Assembly: GCF_900102635.1 (NCBI RefSeq)
Contig: NZ_FMZQ01000003.1
Span: 186,001-250,000 of the forward strand
Source: Ectopseudomonas chengduensis
GTDB lineage: Bacteria; Pseudomonadota; Gammaproteobacteria; Pseudomonadales; Pseudomonadaceae
DNA length: 64,000 nt
Reading direction: 5' to 3'
Below, one piece after another: positions 47,600-56,928 of the stretch. The notes below the pieces were generated by a model. It worked only from the letters and a program-made list of their open reading frames with translations, did not search any database and was not told the DNA's origin. Position numbers and translations under genes: made by a program. How positions within the stretch are numbered: the stretch's first letter is position 1; each line of letters opens with the position of its first letter.

Positions 47600-48555
47600 T
47601 GCGTGCAGCGCTGAAGCCGCTCTGGCGGCGCTGGTTGGCCAGGCGTATTCCGCCAGCGGCCAGCGTGCGCCTGAATCAGCGGCGCATTTTCATTCTACCC
47701 AGCCGGGTGGGGGCGGTTTTTGCCGTGGCCCTGCTGCTGATGCTGCTGGTGGGCATCAATTACCAGAACAGCCTGGCCTATGGCCTGACCTTCCTGCTGG
47801 TGTCGGTGTTCGTCGTCACCATCCTGCATACCTACCGCAACCTGGCCGGGTTGGTGCTCAAGGCCGGTGGCGGTGGTGCGGTGTTCGTCGGCGAGCATGC
47901 GCGTTTTCGCGTGCGCCTGGAGAGCCCTGAGCGTGAGCGCCAGGCCGTGGCGCTGGGCTGGCCACCGTCTGATCTGGTGGTGCGCGACGTACCGCGCCAG
48001 GGGCAGACCGAAGTGGATCTGAGCCAGCCAGCCGTGCGACGTGGCTGGCTGCGACCCGAGCGTCTACGGGTGGAAAGCCGTTTTCCGTTGGGCTTGCTGG
48101 TGGCCTGGAGCTGGGTCGATCTGGATCAGGCGGTGCTGGTCTACCCGCGGCCGCTGGAGGGTGAGCTGCCGTTGTCGGCAGGCTTGGGCGACGAGGAGGA
48201 GGAAGAGGGCATGCGTGCCCGCGGCCAGGGCGCCGATGATTTCCAGGGCCTGCGCGAGTATCAACCAGGCGACTCGAAACGACGCCTGGACTGGAAGGCC
48301 TATTCACGTGGCCAGGGCCTGCTGGTCAAGGATTTCGCCATGCTCAGCGGCCGCGATCTATGGCTGGACTTCGACAGCCTGGGGGGCGACAGCGAAATGC
48401 GTTTGTCGCTGCTCTGCCACTGGGTGCTGCAATTTACCGAGCGGCAACAGGCGTTCGGCCTGCAACTGCCTGGGCAGGTAATTGCCCCTGATTACGGTGA
48501 GGGGCATCGCGATGCCTGCCTGCGCGCCCTGGCGTTGTTCGGAGCGCGCGTATGA
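47599..48555 (+). CDS. DUF58 domain-containing membrane protein
   Basis: 318 residues. Two membrane helices (GAVFAVALLLMLLVGI and LAYGLTFLLVSVFVVTILHTY, about 36-77) precede a cytosolic or periplasmic region with the DUF58 signature GADDFQGLREYQPGDSKRRLDWKAYSRG. It works with the neighbouring MoxR ATPase and TgpA as a conserved set in pseudomonads. Its biochemical role is not established. It overlaps both neighbours by 1 and 4 bases. Confidence 0.92.
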   Translation: MRAALKPLWRRWLARRIPPAASVRLNQRRIFILPSRVGAVFAVALLLMLLVGINYQNSLAYGLTFLLVSVFVVTILHTYRNLAGLVLKAGGGGAVFVGEHARFRVRLESPERERQAVALGWPPSDLVVRDVPRQGQTEVDLSQPAVRRGWLRPERLRVESRFPLGLLVAWSWVDLDQAVLVYPRPLEGELPLSAGLGDEEEEEGMRARGQGADDFQGLREYQPGDSKRRLDWKAYSRGQGLLVKDFAMLSGRDLWLDFDSLGGDSEMRLSLLCHWVLQFTERQQAFGLQLPGQVIAPDYGEGHRDACLRALALFGARV

Positions 48556-50537
48556 GCAGCCTGCCGGGTATCCCGAGGATCGCCCTGACCTGGTTGCTGG
48601 TCGCCCAGGTGCTGGTGATCGTGCCGCACCTGGTGCATCTGCCGCTGTGGATGATCGCGCTATGGCTCGGCGCTGCCGGTTGGCGCGTGCAGATCTTCCG
48701 CATGCGGGCGCGCTATCCCAATGGCTGGGCCAAGGGCGGTCTGGTGCTGCTGGTACTGGCGGGCATCCTGCTTTCGCGCGGCACGCTGGTGGGGCTGGAT
48801 GCCGCGTCAGTGCTGCTGATCGCCACCTTCACCCTCAAGCTGCTGGAGATGCGTACGCGGCGTGATGCGCTGGTACTGATCTTCCTCGGTTTCTTCTGCG
48901 TGGTGACCGCCTATCTGTTCGAAGACGGCATTCTTGCCGCGCTCTACAGCCTGCTGCCGGTCACGGCGCTGCTGACCGCCCTGGTCGGCCTGCAGCACAG
49001 TGGATTTGCCGAACGCCCCTGGCCGCCCCTGCGCCTGGCAGGTGGCCTGGTGCTGCAAGCGATACCGCTGATGCTTCTGCTGTTCGTGTTCTTTCCGCGC
49101 ATGGGGCCGTTGTGGTCGCTGCCACTGCCCAGCGACAAGGGCGTCACCGGCCTGTCGGACAGCATGGAGCCGGCTGATATCGCCGAACTCAGTCGCTCCT
49201 CGGCACTGGCCTTTCGCGCCAGTTTCGAGGGTGAAGTGCCGCCCAGAGGGCAGCTGTACTGGCGTGCTCTGACGCTGGAGCGCTTCGATGGCAGGCGCTG
49301 GTCGCAGTCCGGTTACGCTGATGTTCCGCTGGCTCCGCAGTGGAGCAAGGCCGGCGAGCCGCTCGATTACAGCATCATCATGCAGCCCAGCGGCAAGCGC
49401 TGGCTGTACGCCCTGGATGTCGGCGAGATGGCGCAGGACAGCGGGCGGATGATGAACGACTTCCGTTGGCAGAGACTGCGTCCGGTGGATCGGCCCCTGC
49501 TGTACCAGGTGCGCTCCTGGCCCGAGGCCGTGCGGGAGGCGCAGGCCGAACCGCCAGGTATCCGTCAGGCGCTGCAATTACCCCAGCAGGGCGACCCGCG
49601 CAGTCGCGCCTGGGCGGCTGAGCTGAAGGCGCAGTATCCGCAGAGCGACGCATTGGTGGCGGCAGTGCTGCAGCATTTCAACCGTGAACCCTACGTGTAC
49701 ACACTGCGCCCGCAGCCTCTGGGCAGCGACAGCATCGACGATTTCCTGTTCAACACCCGGCGTGGTTTTTGCGCGCACTATGCCGGCGCCATGACCTTCG
49801 TGCTGCGTGCCGCGGGTATTCCCGCGCGGGTGGTCGCCGGTTATCAGGGCGGCGAGCTCAATCCCAATGGCAACTACGTCCAGGTACGTCAGTTCGACGC
49901 CCACGCCTGGGTCGAGTACTGGCAGCCGGGCCGTGGCTGGCGCAGCGTCGATCCGACTTTTCAGGTAGCGCCGGAGCGTATCGAGCAAGGGCTGGAAGAG
50001 GCCTTGGCCGAAGAAGATGGTTTTCTCGACGATCAACCCTTCTCGCCGCTGCGCTACCGCGAGCTGGCGTGGCTCAATCAGCTGCGCATGAGCTGGGAGA
50101 ATCTCAATTACGGCTGGCAGCGCTGGGTGCTGGGGTACCAGGGTGAACAGCAGCTGAAACTGCTGCAGAACTGGTTCGGCAGCCTCGATTGGCAGCGTCT
50201 GGCGATCGCTCTGGTGGGCACTGGAGCGCTTTTGATTGGCCTGCTGGCGCTGTGGCTGCTCAAACCCTGGCAACAGCGGCCTGATCCGCAACGCCAGGCG
50301 TTTCGCAAGTTCGAGCGGCTGTTGGCGCGCCATGACGTGCGCCGGGAAGCGGGTGAGGGCGCACGCTCCTTCGCGTTGCGCGCGGCGCGGCAGTTGCCCG
50401 AGCAGGCGGAGCAGATCGAGACATTTGCCCGATGCTTCGAGCAGCAGCGCTATGCCGGCGGGCCAGCGTCACGTGATGCTTTGCGGCAAGCACTGAGTGA
50501 TTTGCGCAGAGCATTGCCCTGGCGCTTGTCGCGTTAG
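48552..50537 (+). CDS. tgpA: TgpA-type membrane transglutaminase-like protein
   Basis: 661 residues: about five membrane helices in the first 190 residues, a DUF3488-type periplasmic region, a transglutaminase core, one late membrane helix near 560-580 and a DUF4129-like cytosolic tail. The catalytic triad is intact: Cys407 in RRGFCAHYAGAM, His451 in FDAHAWVEYW, Asp467 in SVDPTF. P. aeruginosa TgpA, reported essential and linked to the cell envelope, has the same layout with the triad a few residues earlier (from memory). Start ATGA overlaps the DUF58 stop. Confidence 0.93.
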   Translation: MSSLPGIPRIALTWLLVAQVLVIVPHLVHLPLWMIALWLGAAGWRVQIFRMRARYPNGWAKGGLVLLVLAGILLSRGTLVGLDAASVLLIATFTLKLLEMRTRRDALVLIFLGFFCVVTAYLFEDGILAALYSLLPVTALLTALVGLQHSGFAERPWPPLRLAGGLVLQAIPLMLLLFVFFPRMGPLWSLPLPSDKGVTGLSDSMEPADIAELSRSSALAFRASFEGEVPPRGQLYWRALTLERFDGRRWSQSGYADVPLAPQWSKAGEPLDYSIIMQPSGKRWLYALDVGEMAQDSGRMMNDFRWQRLRPVDRPLLYQVRSWPEAVREAQAEPPGIRQALQLPQQGDPRSRAWAAELKAQYPQSDALVAAVLQHFNREPYVYTLRPQPLGSDSIDDFLFNTRRGFCAHYAGAMTFVLRAAGIPARVVAGYQGGELNPNGNYVQVRQFDAHAWVEYWQPGRGWRSVDPTFQVAPERIEQGLEEALAEEDGFLDDQPFSPLRYRELAWLNQLRMSWENLNYGWQRWVLGYQGEQQLKLLQNWFGSLDWQRLAIALVGTGALLIGLLALWLLKPWQQRPDPQRQAFRKFERLLARHDVRREAGEGARSFALRAARQLPEQAEQIETFARCFEQQRYAGGPASRDALRQALSDLRRALPWRLSR

Positions 50538-50609
50538 CGACCATTGGCCACTTGCTTGAGTGGGTGGTCGGGCTGTTAGCTTGATGCATCATCGTTTGGA
50601 GGAGCGAGC

Positions 50610-51413
50610 ATGAGCGATTTCATCGAGCATTGCCTGGGCCGCGTCCTGGCTCTGCAAGTGCGGTTGTATGCCTGCCAGGCACGGCTGGCCGACTGTACCG
50701 ATACCGAGGCATTGCACGATTTACGCATCGCCCTGCGGCAATTGCGCAGCCTGTTGCGTCCGTTACGCGGTTTGCCGGCTGTAGATGTTCTGGAGCAGGG
50801 AGCAGCGGTGCTGGGCCGCCTCAGTGGGCCACTGCGTGATCGCGAAGTCCTGGTAGCCGAACTGGCACGAATGGGCTTGGCCCATCTGGCGCCTGTCGAT
50901 GAGGCGCAGCGCGCCGCAGGCTACGCTGCCATTGCCAGTAGTCGCGAGTTGGCGGACCTGATGCTGTTGCTCGACGGCTGGCCGGCGAATTGGCGTGAAG
51001 CCGCCAGGCAAGGCCAGTTGAACGATATAGACAAACGCATCCGGCGTCGCCTGCGCCGTCAGCAACGACAACTGGCCCGTGCGTTGCTCGATCCGGCGCA
51101 TGATCGTCACCGCCTGCGCCTGTTGATCAAGCGCGTGCGTTACGCCGCTGAAACCTACCCCGCACAAAGTCGTTTGAGCAAGGCGGCGCAGCTCAGGCTC
51201 AAGCTTGCGCAAAGCGCGCTGGGTGACTGGCATGATCGGCTGCAGTGGCTGGCACAGGCCGATGCGATGGTGTCCCTGGAACCTTGCCGGGCCATCTGGC
51301 TGCAGGCTCTGCTGACTGCCGAGGGGCGCGCCGATGATGCCTTGCTGGCGCTGTATGGCGACCTGCCGAACGCGGGTAAAGGTGTCATTCTCGCCGCAAA
51401 TATGACCGAATAG
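50610..51413 (+). CDS. CHAD domain-containing protein
   Basis: 267 residues, almost entirely helical. CHAD domains bind polyphosphate through conserved basic helices; here EALHDLRIALRQLRSLLRPLRG and HDRHRLRLLIKRVRYAAETYP supply the His and Arg/Lys residues. The ATG at 50610 follows GGAGGAG. It stands 72 bases after tgpA. It lacks an N-terminal CYTH domain, so it is not a polyphosphatase by itself. Confidence 0.88.
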   Translation: MSDFIEHCLGRVLALQVRLYACQARLADCTDTEALHDLRIALRQLRSLLRPLRGLPAVDVLEQGAAVLGRLSGPLRDREVLVAELARMGLAHLAPVDEAQRAAGYAAIASSRELADLMLLLDGWPANWREAARQGQLNDIDKRIRRRLRRQQRQLARALLDPAHDRHRLRLLIKRVRYAAETYPAQSRLSKAAQLRLKLAQSALGDWHDRLQWLAQADAMVSLEPCRAIWLQALLTAEGRADDALLALYGDLPNAGKGVILAANMTE

Positions 51414-51486
51414 GCATCCTTGTAGACTATCGTTCAGTCGTCAGCATCCCCTAAGATCGTCGCCATCGATGAATGCCGAGGTGCGT

Positions 51487-52284
51487 ATGATCTTTTCCGA
51501 AATACTTGAGGCGGTGCGCCGCGATCCCGATGCCGTGGTGATCCCGGCTGATTGGGGGCAGGGCCGCGCCAGTTTCGGCGGCCTGGTGGCGGCTCTGGCG
51601 TTCGAGGCCATGCGCGCCAAGGTGCCGCAGGGCCGACCGGTACGCTCGCTGGCTATTACCTTCGTCGGCCCCGTGGCGCCGGATGTTCCCGTCAGTTTCC
51701 AGGCCGAGGTGCTGCGCGAGGGCAAGGCGGTCAGCCAGATGTTCCTACGCGCGGTTCAGGACGGACAGGTGGTGACCGTGGTGCAGGGCAGCTTTGGCGC
51801 ATCGCGCCCTTCGGCGATTGCCGTGGAGGCGCTTGCCGCACCGCAGATCACGCCGGTCGAGCAGTGCCAGGAGTTGCCCTACGTGCGCAACGTCACGCCG
51901 GAGTTCACGCGCTTTCTGGCCATGCGCTGGGGAATTGGCGGCATGCCTTTCAGCAATACGCCATCGCGGCAGATGGGCGGCTGGGTGCGTTTGCGTGGTG
52001 AGCGCGAGCCGCAGATGCTCAGCGAGGCGCACTTGCTGGCACTGGTCGATGCCTGGCCGCCTGCAGTGCTGCCCTATCTGAAAAGCCCGGCGCCGGGCAG
52101 CTCGCTGACCTGGACCATCGAGTTCGTCCAGCCGCTACACACACTTAGCAGCGAAGACTGGTGTCTGTATCGCGCGGATATCGAACATGCCCGCGATGGT
52201 TACGGGCACGTGGCGGCGGCGATGTGGACACCTGCAGGTGAGCTGATCGCCTTGAGCCGGCAGACCGTGACCGTATTTGCCTGA
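51487..52284 (+). CDS. Acyl-CoA thioesterase, double hot-dog (TesB-like 4HBT_3)
   Basis: 265 residues with two hot-dog halves: GRASFGGLVAALAFEAMRAK and RSLAITFVGPVAPD in the first; LVDAWPPAVLPYL, SSLTWTIEFVQPLH and DWCLYRADIEHARDGYGH in the second. It probably hydrolyses medium- or long-chain acyl-CoA. The start at ATG 51487 follows GAGG by about 7 bases; an ATG 18 bases upstream has no ribosome-binding site. The stop is one base from the end of the convergent Mpo1-like gene. Confidence 0.9.
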   Translation: MIFSEILEAVRRDPDAVVIPADWGQGRASFGGLVAALAFEAMRAKVPQGRPVRSLAITFVGPVAPDVPVSFQAEVLREGKAVSQMFLRAVQDGQVVTVVQGSFGASRPSAIAVEALAAPQITPVEQCQELPYVRNVTPEFTRFLAMRWGIGGMPFSNTPSRQMGGWVRLRGEREPQMLSEAHLLALVDAWPPAVLPYLKSPAPGSSLTWTIEFVQPLHTLSSEDWCLYRADIEHARDGYGHVAAAMWTPAGELIALSRQTVTVFA

Positions 52285-52285
52285 T

Positions 52286-52648
52286 TCAGTGGCGCCGGCG
52301 TTGGCGCCAGGCGCGCCACCACGCGCCGCTGAAGAGAAAGCGCGGGAACGTCACGCACTGCTCCAACAGCAGACGCTTCAGCGCATCGCTCTTGCTGGCG
52401 AAGGGTTCCGCAGGCTGTTGCTCCAGTCTGTGGCCGTGAGCTTGCAGCGCCAGGGAGGCGATCAGGCCGATGCTGCCCAGTGCCAACGGCACGAACCGCA
52501 GATGCCATAGGCCGATCAGCAGCAGTATCAGCGACAGGAGGAACAGTGGCACGGCGATCAGGTGCAGCAGCAGATTGGTGGGATGCCGATGCTGGCTGGC
52601 GTAATGGCGCCATTGCCAGGCCAGCAGGTTGGGGTGACGTTTGCTCAT
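52286..52648 (-). CDS. Mpo1-like (DUF962-type) membrane protein
   Basis: 120 residues with two membrane segments (LLLHLIAVPLFLLSLILLLIG and VPLALGSIGLIASLALQAHGH, about 22-70). HPTNLLLHLIAVPL and LQAHGHRLEQ contain the conserved His residues of the yeast Mpo1/YGL010w family, whose eukaryotic members are Fe(II) dioxygenases for 2-hydroxy fatty acids. Here the role is inferred only from those motifs. ATG 52648 follows GAGGAT. Confidence 0.8.
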   Translation of the reverse strand: MSKRHPNLLAWQWRHYASQHRHPTNLLLHLIAVPLFLLSLILLLIGLWHLRFVPLALGSIGLIASLALQAHGHRLEQQPAEPFASKSDALKRLLLEQCVTFPRFLFSGAWWRAWRQRRRH

Positions 52649-52751
52649 GGGACGATCCTCGACTCGATGAGACGAGTCTAGGATCGCCGCCAATGCAGAG
52701 CGAATTGCTCCTGGCTATGGCGCAGATAGGCTTATGCCTAAAGGGCCACCT

Positions 52752-54221
52752 CTACAGGCGCAACTGGCCGATGGCCCTGTTCAGTTCGCCTGCCAGCTGG
52801 GCGAGCTGCTGACTGGTGGCGGCCGATTCGAGGGTCTGGCCAACGGTCTGTTCGGTGACGTCACGAATGCCCACCACCGAGCGGCTCATCTCTTCGGCCA
52901 CCTGGCTCTGCTGTGTGGCGGCCACGGCGATCTGTGTATTGCTGTCGCGCATCAGCGCCACGGCGGCGGTGATCGCCGCCAGCGACTCGCCGGCTTCTTG
53001 CGCCAGTTGTACGCAATGGTTGGCGTTCTCCGAGCTTTCGCGCATGAACTCCACGGCGTCGCGGGAGCCAGCCTGCAGGTTGCCGATCATCTGGGTGATT
53101 TCGTCGGTGGAGTCCTGCACGCGCTTGGCCAGGTTGCGCACCTCGTCGGCGACCACGGCGAAGCCGCGGCCCATTTCACCGGCGCGGGCGGCCTCGATGG
53201 CGGCATTGAGGGCGAGCAGGTTGGTCTGTTCGGCGATGCCGTGAATCACACCGACCACGCGGCTGATGTGCTGGCTGTCTTCGGCCAGGCGCTCGATGCT
53301 GGCGGCGCTTTGGCGTACGCCCTGCGACAGGGCAGCGATGGATTGCTCGACCCGTTCCACCACCTGCTGGCCTGCGCGCGCTAGCTGATCGGCATTGAGC
53401 GACTGATCGCGGGTGGTGCCAGCGTGATCGGCGATATGCTGCACGGTCGCTGACATCTCGTTGATTGCGGTGGCAGCCTGATCGGTTTCACTTTGCTGGC
53501 TGAGCATGCCCTGGCGCACCGCCCCCATGCGCTCGGCCATATCGCGGGTGCCACTGTTCAGCTCGCCCGCCACCTGGCCGACGGTGCCGACCACGCGCTG
53601 ATAGCCGGCCTGCATGGCGTTGAAGGCGGCGGCCATCTGGCCGACTTCGTCACGACTGCTCAGCGGTACGCGCAGGGACAGGTCACCGCTGCGCTCGGCT
53701 TGCAGTATCACGTCCTTGAGGGTGTTGAGGTGGCTCAAGAGAAAGCGGATCAACAGCTGCGAAGCAGCCAGCAGCAACAGCATCAACACGGCGACTGCGA
53801 CGGCATAGGTCAGCGCATGCTGGGCGAACAGGTCGAGCAGGCTGGGTGCGCGCGCCACGATCGCCAGGGTACGTCCATCGCTGAGGGTGACGTGCTGCGC
53901 CCCGATCACGGGGGAGTCGCCGAACCGGGCGTCATGCTTCACTGCCTGCCAGCCGCTGGCGTCGGGGGTACCTCGAGCGCCCGGCAGGCTAGCATTGCCT
54001 TGCAGCATCTGGATGCTGCTCGAGTTGGGCAACGCAGCCTGCTGCGGCCACTGCTGAAGCAGGCGCGCCTGCTCGATTGCAGCCTGCCTGGCATCGGCGC
54101 TGCGTGCCTGTTGCTCGGTATGCAGGGCGAACAGCACTAGCATCAGGCTGATGACGAAGGCGACGGCGTTGACCGCCCAGAATTTGTACTTGAGAGAAAG
54201 ATCGCTGATCCAGGCGCCCAT
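52752..54221 (-). CDS. Methyl-accepting chemotaxis protein with short periplasmic domain
   Basis: 489 residues: TM1 about 13-33, a periplasmic domain of about 105 residues ([38 protein letters not shown]), TM2 about 138-165, HAMP ([21 protein letters not shown]), and the signalling hairpin [21 protein letters not shown] with [15 protein letters not shown]. The sensor is too short for 4HB or dCache and may be a single PAS/Cache-like fold. ATG 54221 was chosen because the membrane helix follows directly. Upstream are overlapping Anr-like and FliA-like motifs. Confidence 0.93.
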   Translation of the reverse strand: MGAWISDLSLKYKFWAVNAVAFVISLMLVLFALHTEQQARSADARQAAIEQARLLQQWPQQAALPNSSSIQMLQGNASLPGARGTPDASGWQAVKHDARFGDSPVIGAQHVTLSDGRTLAIVARAPSLLDLFAQHALTYAVAVAVLMLLLLAASQLLIRFLLSHLNTLKDVILQAERSGDLSLRVPLSSRDEVGQMAAAFNAMQAGYQRVVGTVGQVAGELNSGTRDMAERMGAVRQGMLSQQSETDQAATAINEMSATVQHIADHAGTTRDQSLNADQLARAGQQVVERVEQSIAALSQGVRQSAASIERLAEDSQHISRVVGVIHGIAEQTNLLALNAAIEAARAGEMGRGFAVVADEVRNLAKRVQDSTDEITQMIGNLQAGSRDAVEFMRESSENANHCVQLAQEAGESLAAITAAVALMRDSNTQIAVAATQQSQVAEEMSRSVVGIRDVTEQTVGQTLESAATSQQLAQLAGELNRAIGQLRL

Positions 54222-54271
54222 GCTGTTGTTATCCGTCTCGCTGCGTTCGCTATTGGCCAAGTGCCAGCAGT

Positions 54272-54309
54272 ATGCATCGGTAAACAGCCAGGGTCTTGAC
54301 GCCAATCAA
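54272..54309 (-). promoter_or_regulatory. Overlapping Anr-box-like and FliA-like motifs upstream of the MCP gene
   Basis: On the minus strand TTGAT-TGGC-GTCAA (54309-54296) differs from the Anr/FNR consensus (TTGAT-N4-ATCAA) in one base. Its last bases also begin TCAAGACC (54299-54292), which with CCGAT (54280-54276) resembles a FliA promoter. A CATACT at 54275-54270 would place the Anr box close to -40. Either reading is possible. Confidence 0.4.
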
Positions 54310-54321
54310 TACTCTGGCGCC

Positions 54322-55134
54322 TTAGTCTTCCACTATGGCTGGCATATCGAAGAACGCTCGTGCACAGGCTGTGGTCTGTGCCGCCAGGGTTTCCTCGCTT
54401 TGCCCGCGGTGCAACGCCACCTCCCGCAGCACCTCGCCGAGATAGGCTGGTTCGTTACGCCCGCTCTTGGGCTTTGGCCGCAGGCTGCGCGGTAACAGGA
54501 AGGGCGCATCGGTCTCCAGCATCAGGCGCTCGCCGGGGATATCCTTGAGCAGCGGATGTAGATGCGTACCGCGACGTTCGTCGCAGACCCAGCCGGTGAT
54601 GCCGATATGCAGGTCGAGATCGAGATAGGCATAGAGTGCAGAGCGTTCGCCAGTAAAGCAGTGCACCACGGCCGCTGGCAGTCGGTCACGATAGTCACGC
54701 AGGATTTCCAGCAGGCGCTGGCTGGCTTCACGCTCATGCAGAAATACCGGCATCTGCAGTTCGACGGCCAGGGCCAGCTGTTCTTCCAGTGCTTTTTCCT
54801 GTACCGGGCGTGGCGAGAAGTCGCGATCAAAATCCAGTCCGCATTCGCCTACGGCGCGCACTTGTGGCTCGGCCAGTAACGTCTTGAGCGTGCGGCTGCT
54901 GGCGCCATTCCACGAGCTGGCGTCGTGCGGGTGAACCCCCGCGGTGCTAAACAGGCGCTGGCCGCTGCTATCCAACTGTCGGCAAAGTGCGAGGCTGGCC
55001 TCGCTTTCATTCAGACTGGTGCCGGTCAGTACCAACTGACACACCCCGGCTGCATAAGCGCGTTCGAGTAGCGCCTCGGCCTGCACCGCGAGGCTGGGGT
55101 GGGTGAGATTGACGGCAATATCGATGAGTTGCAT
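54322..55134 (-). CDS. tatD: TatD family metal-dependent hydrolase
   Basis: 270 residues, TIM-barrel DNase/amidohydrolase. Conserved blocks: [59 protein letters not shown] and [10 protein letters not shown]. The N terminus reads DIAVNLTHP in place of the HxH found in many family members, as in E. coli TatD proper, so this is the TatD rather than the YcfH/YjjV branch. ATG 55134 begins the gene. Known TatD proteins act as 3'-5' exonucleases in oxidative DNA repair and are not part of the Tat translocase. Confidence 0.93.
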   Translation of the reverse strand: MQLIDIAVNLTHPSLAVQAEALLERAYAAGVCQLVLTGTSLNESEASLALCRQLDSSGQRLFSTAGVHPHDASSWNGASSRTLKTLLAEPQVRAVGECGLDFDRDFSPRPVQEKALEEQLALAVELQMPVFLHEREASQRLLEILRDYRDRLPAAVVHCFTGERSALYAYLDLDLHIGITGWVCDERRGTHLHPLLKDIPGERLMLETDAPFLLPRSLRPKPKSGRNEPAYLGEVLREVALHRGQSEETLAAQTTACARAFFDMPAIVED

Positions 55135-55299
55135 GGTGCCACCTATTGAACGCGAAGGGGCAGAATAGCAGATGCCATCCGTTCGTCAGGAAGTCGATTT
55201 AAAACAATAAGTTGGTCGCTGTTTTTAAGGTTGATGCAAGGTTGTGGGGTGGCGCGGCAGCGCTCTGCTGTGCCAATCTCCGCGCCCCTGCCGGCCTTG

Positions 55300-55327
55300 G
55301 AACTTGTTTGGCGGGTATACGGTCAGT
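55300..55327 (+). promoter_or_regulatory. Possible AlgU (sigma-22) type promoter before the mltF-like gene
   Basis: GAACTT (55300-55305), 17 bases, then TCAGT. The -35 is perfect and the spacing right, but the -10 (TCTGA expected) is only partly matched. The 273-base tatD-mltF interval holds no other clear signal. Confidence 0.3.
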
Positions 55328-55407
55328 AGCCGTCTGTCGCGCATCGGCGTACAGCAGCCACCAACCGGATGAGGCTTCGGCGGCCTACCGCCTTCCCTGG
55401 AGAGTCG

Positions 55408-56823
55408 ATGTCGCGATTGCTGCTGATCCTGTGCCTGCTGGCTGCGCTGCCGTTGTCGGTCAGTGCGCGCGTGGCCGGCCCGCCGGAGGTCGGCAGTCAG
55501 GCCCGCAGCGCGCGCGATCTGCCGACGATTCGCAGCAGCGGTGAACTGCGGGTGCTGGTCAATCAGAGCCGCAACAGCTCGGGCTCGGTCAAGGGCCAGA
55601 GCATTGGCGTCGAGTACCACCGCCTGCGGGCGTTCGAGCAGTACCTCAACCGCAATTCTCGAGATGGTCGCAGCCTCAGACTGAAGATCATCCCCAAAGC
55701 CAAGGATCAGTTGCTTGGTGCATTGCAGCGCGGCGAGGGCGACCTGGTCGCACCCGGCGAACTGCTCAATGTACGCACCGGGCACGATGTCAGCGCCAGT
55801 ACGGCGATTCGCCGCGAAGTACCTTTGGTGCTGGTGTCGAAGCAGGGTAACCGGCATTACCGCAGCCTCGAACAGCTGGCCGGGCGTAGTCTTTCATTGC
55901 CAGCGGGCAGCGCCGTGGGTGATGCGCTACGGTTGATCAACCAGCAACTGGCTGATCGCAAACTGCCACCCATCGTGGTCGAGTGGGTCGACCCCAGTCT
56001 GGCCGTCGAAGATGTGCTGGAAATGGTTCAGGCCGGCATCTTCGAACGTACTGCGGTGGAGCTGCCGATCGCCGAACGTTGGGCCAAGGTGATGCCCAAG
56101 TTGCGCGTCGACAAGCATCTGATCCTGGCGCGCGACGGCGACATGAAATGGTTCGTGCGCCCCGATGCGCCAATGCTGCGTGCCAGCATCGACCGTTTCT
56201 TCAGCAGCTATCAGAGCCCGGCCGACCAGGATGCGGCGTTCCAGCGTGTCTATCGCCGCTTATACAAGGTGCATTCGCCGCTGGGGCGCACTGAACGACA
56301 GCGTCTGGAGAAGGTGCGCCCGGTGCTGCAGCAGCATGCCGAGCAGCAGGGTTTCGATTGGCTGATGCTGGCTGCGCTGGCATTCAAGGAGTCGACGTTG
56401 AACCCATCGGCGCGCGGCGCCAGCGGCGCGACCGGGCTGATGCAGATCACCCCGGCGGCAGCGCGTAGCGTCGGGGTGAGCAACATCCAGAACCTCGACG
56501 GTAACGTCCAGGCCAGCAGCAAGTACCTGGCGATGATCCGCCGCAACTTCTTCAACAGCCCGCAGCTCAACGAGCGCGAGCGCATGGCCTTCGTCCTGGC
56601 TGGCTACAACCTGGGGCCGCAGCGGGTGCAGAGCCTGCGCGCCGAGGCTCGCAGGCGTGGCCTCAATCCCAATCAGTGGTTCTTCCAGGTCGAGCGTGTG
56701 GCCATGGAGCAGATGGGCATGGGCGTGGTGAGTTATGTGAATGCGGTGAATAAGTACTACCTTGCTTATGACCGTGAGCGCTATCTGCTCGAACCGCAAA
56801 GGCAGCGTCTGACGGCCAACTAA
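55408..56823 (+). CDS. mltF: MltF-type lytic transglycosylase with substrate-binding-protein domain
   Basis: 471 residues: signal peptide (LLLILCLLAALPLSVSA), an SBP_bac_3 module (about 50-290; SGELRVLVNQSRN, EGDLVAPGELLNV), and a C-terminal SLT domain (about 310-440) with catalytic Glu in ALAFKESTLNPSARGASGATGLMQITPAAA and FVLAGYNLGPQRV. It cleaves peptidoglycan to 1,6-anhydro muropeptides; the SBP module regulates activity through bound muropeptide in MltF. There is no lipobox, unlike some Mlt proteins, so it is soluble or loosely bound. It corresponds in context to PA2865 (MltF2). Confidence 0.92.
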   Translation: MSRLLLILCLLAALPLSVSARVAGPPEVGSQARSARDLPTIRSSGELRVLVNQSRNSSGSVKGQSIGVEYHRLRAFEQYLNRNSRDGRSLRLKIIPKAKDQLLGALQRGEGDLVAPGELLNVRTGHDVSASTAIRREVPLVLVSKQGNRHYRSLEQLAGRSLSLPAGSAVGDALRLINQQLADRKLPPIVVEWVDPSLAVEDVLEMVQAGIFERTAVELPIAERWAKVMPKLRVDKHLILARDGDMKWFVRPDAPMLRASIDRFFSSYQSPADQDAAFQRVYRRLYKVHSPLGRTERQRLEKVRPVLQQHAEQQGFDWLMLAALAFKESTLNPSARGASGATGLMQITPAAARSVGVSNIQNLDGNVQASSKYLAMIRRNFFNSPQLNERERMAFVLAGYNLGPQRVQSLRAEARRRGLNPNQWFFQVERVAMEQMGMGVVSYVNAVNKYYLAYDRERYLLEPQRQRLTAN

Positions 56824-56830
56824 ATATTTA

Positions 56831-56879
56831 TTTATTCGATATTAATTACCGGTATTTTGCTGTTTTTTAATCGAATAAA
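56831..56879. promoter_or_regulatory. AT-rich inverted repeat upstream of the DoxX gene
   Basis: TTTATTCGAT (56831-56840) and ATCGAATAAA (56870-56879) are perfect 10-bp arms with a 29-base spacer, in a strongly AT-rich stretch between mltF and the DoxX gene. The arms could be half sites for a dimeric regulator such as the convergent LysR protein. This is inference from position only. Confidence 0.45.
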
Positions 56880-56928
56880 TTGGCTATTCTGTGCGCCATC
56901 AACTCCCACACACGAAGGAAGCGCTGTA

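Noticed and set aside
54322..55134. TatD protein as inactive because the N-terminal HxH motif is missing
   Set aside because: E. coli TatD itself starts with the same VNL-type sequence and is an active nuclease, so absence of HxH is normal for this branch.
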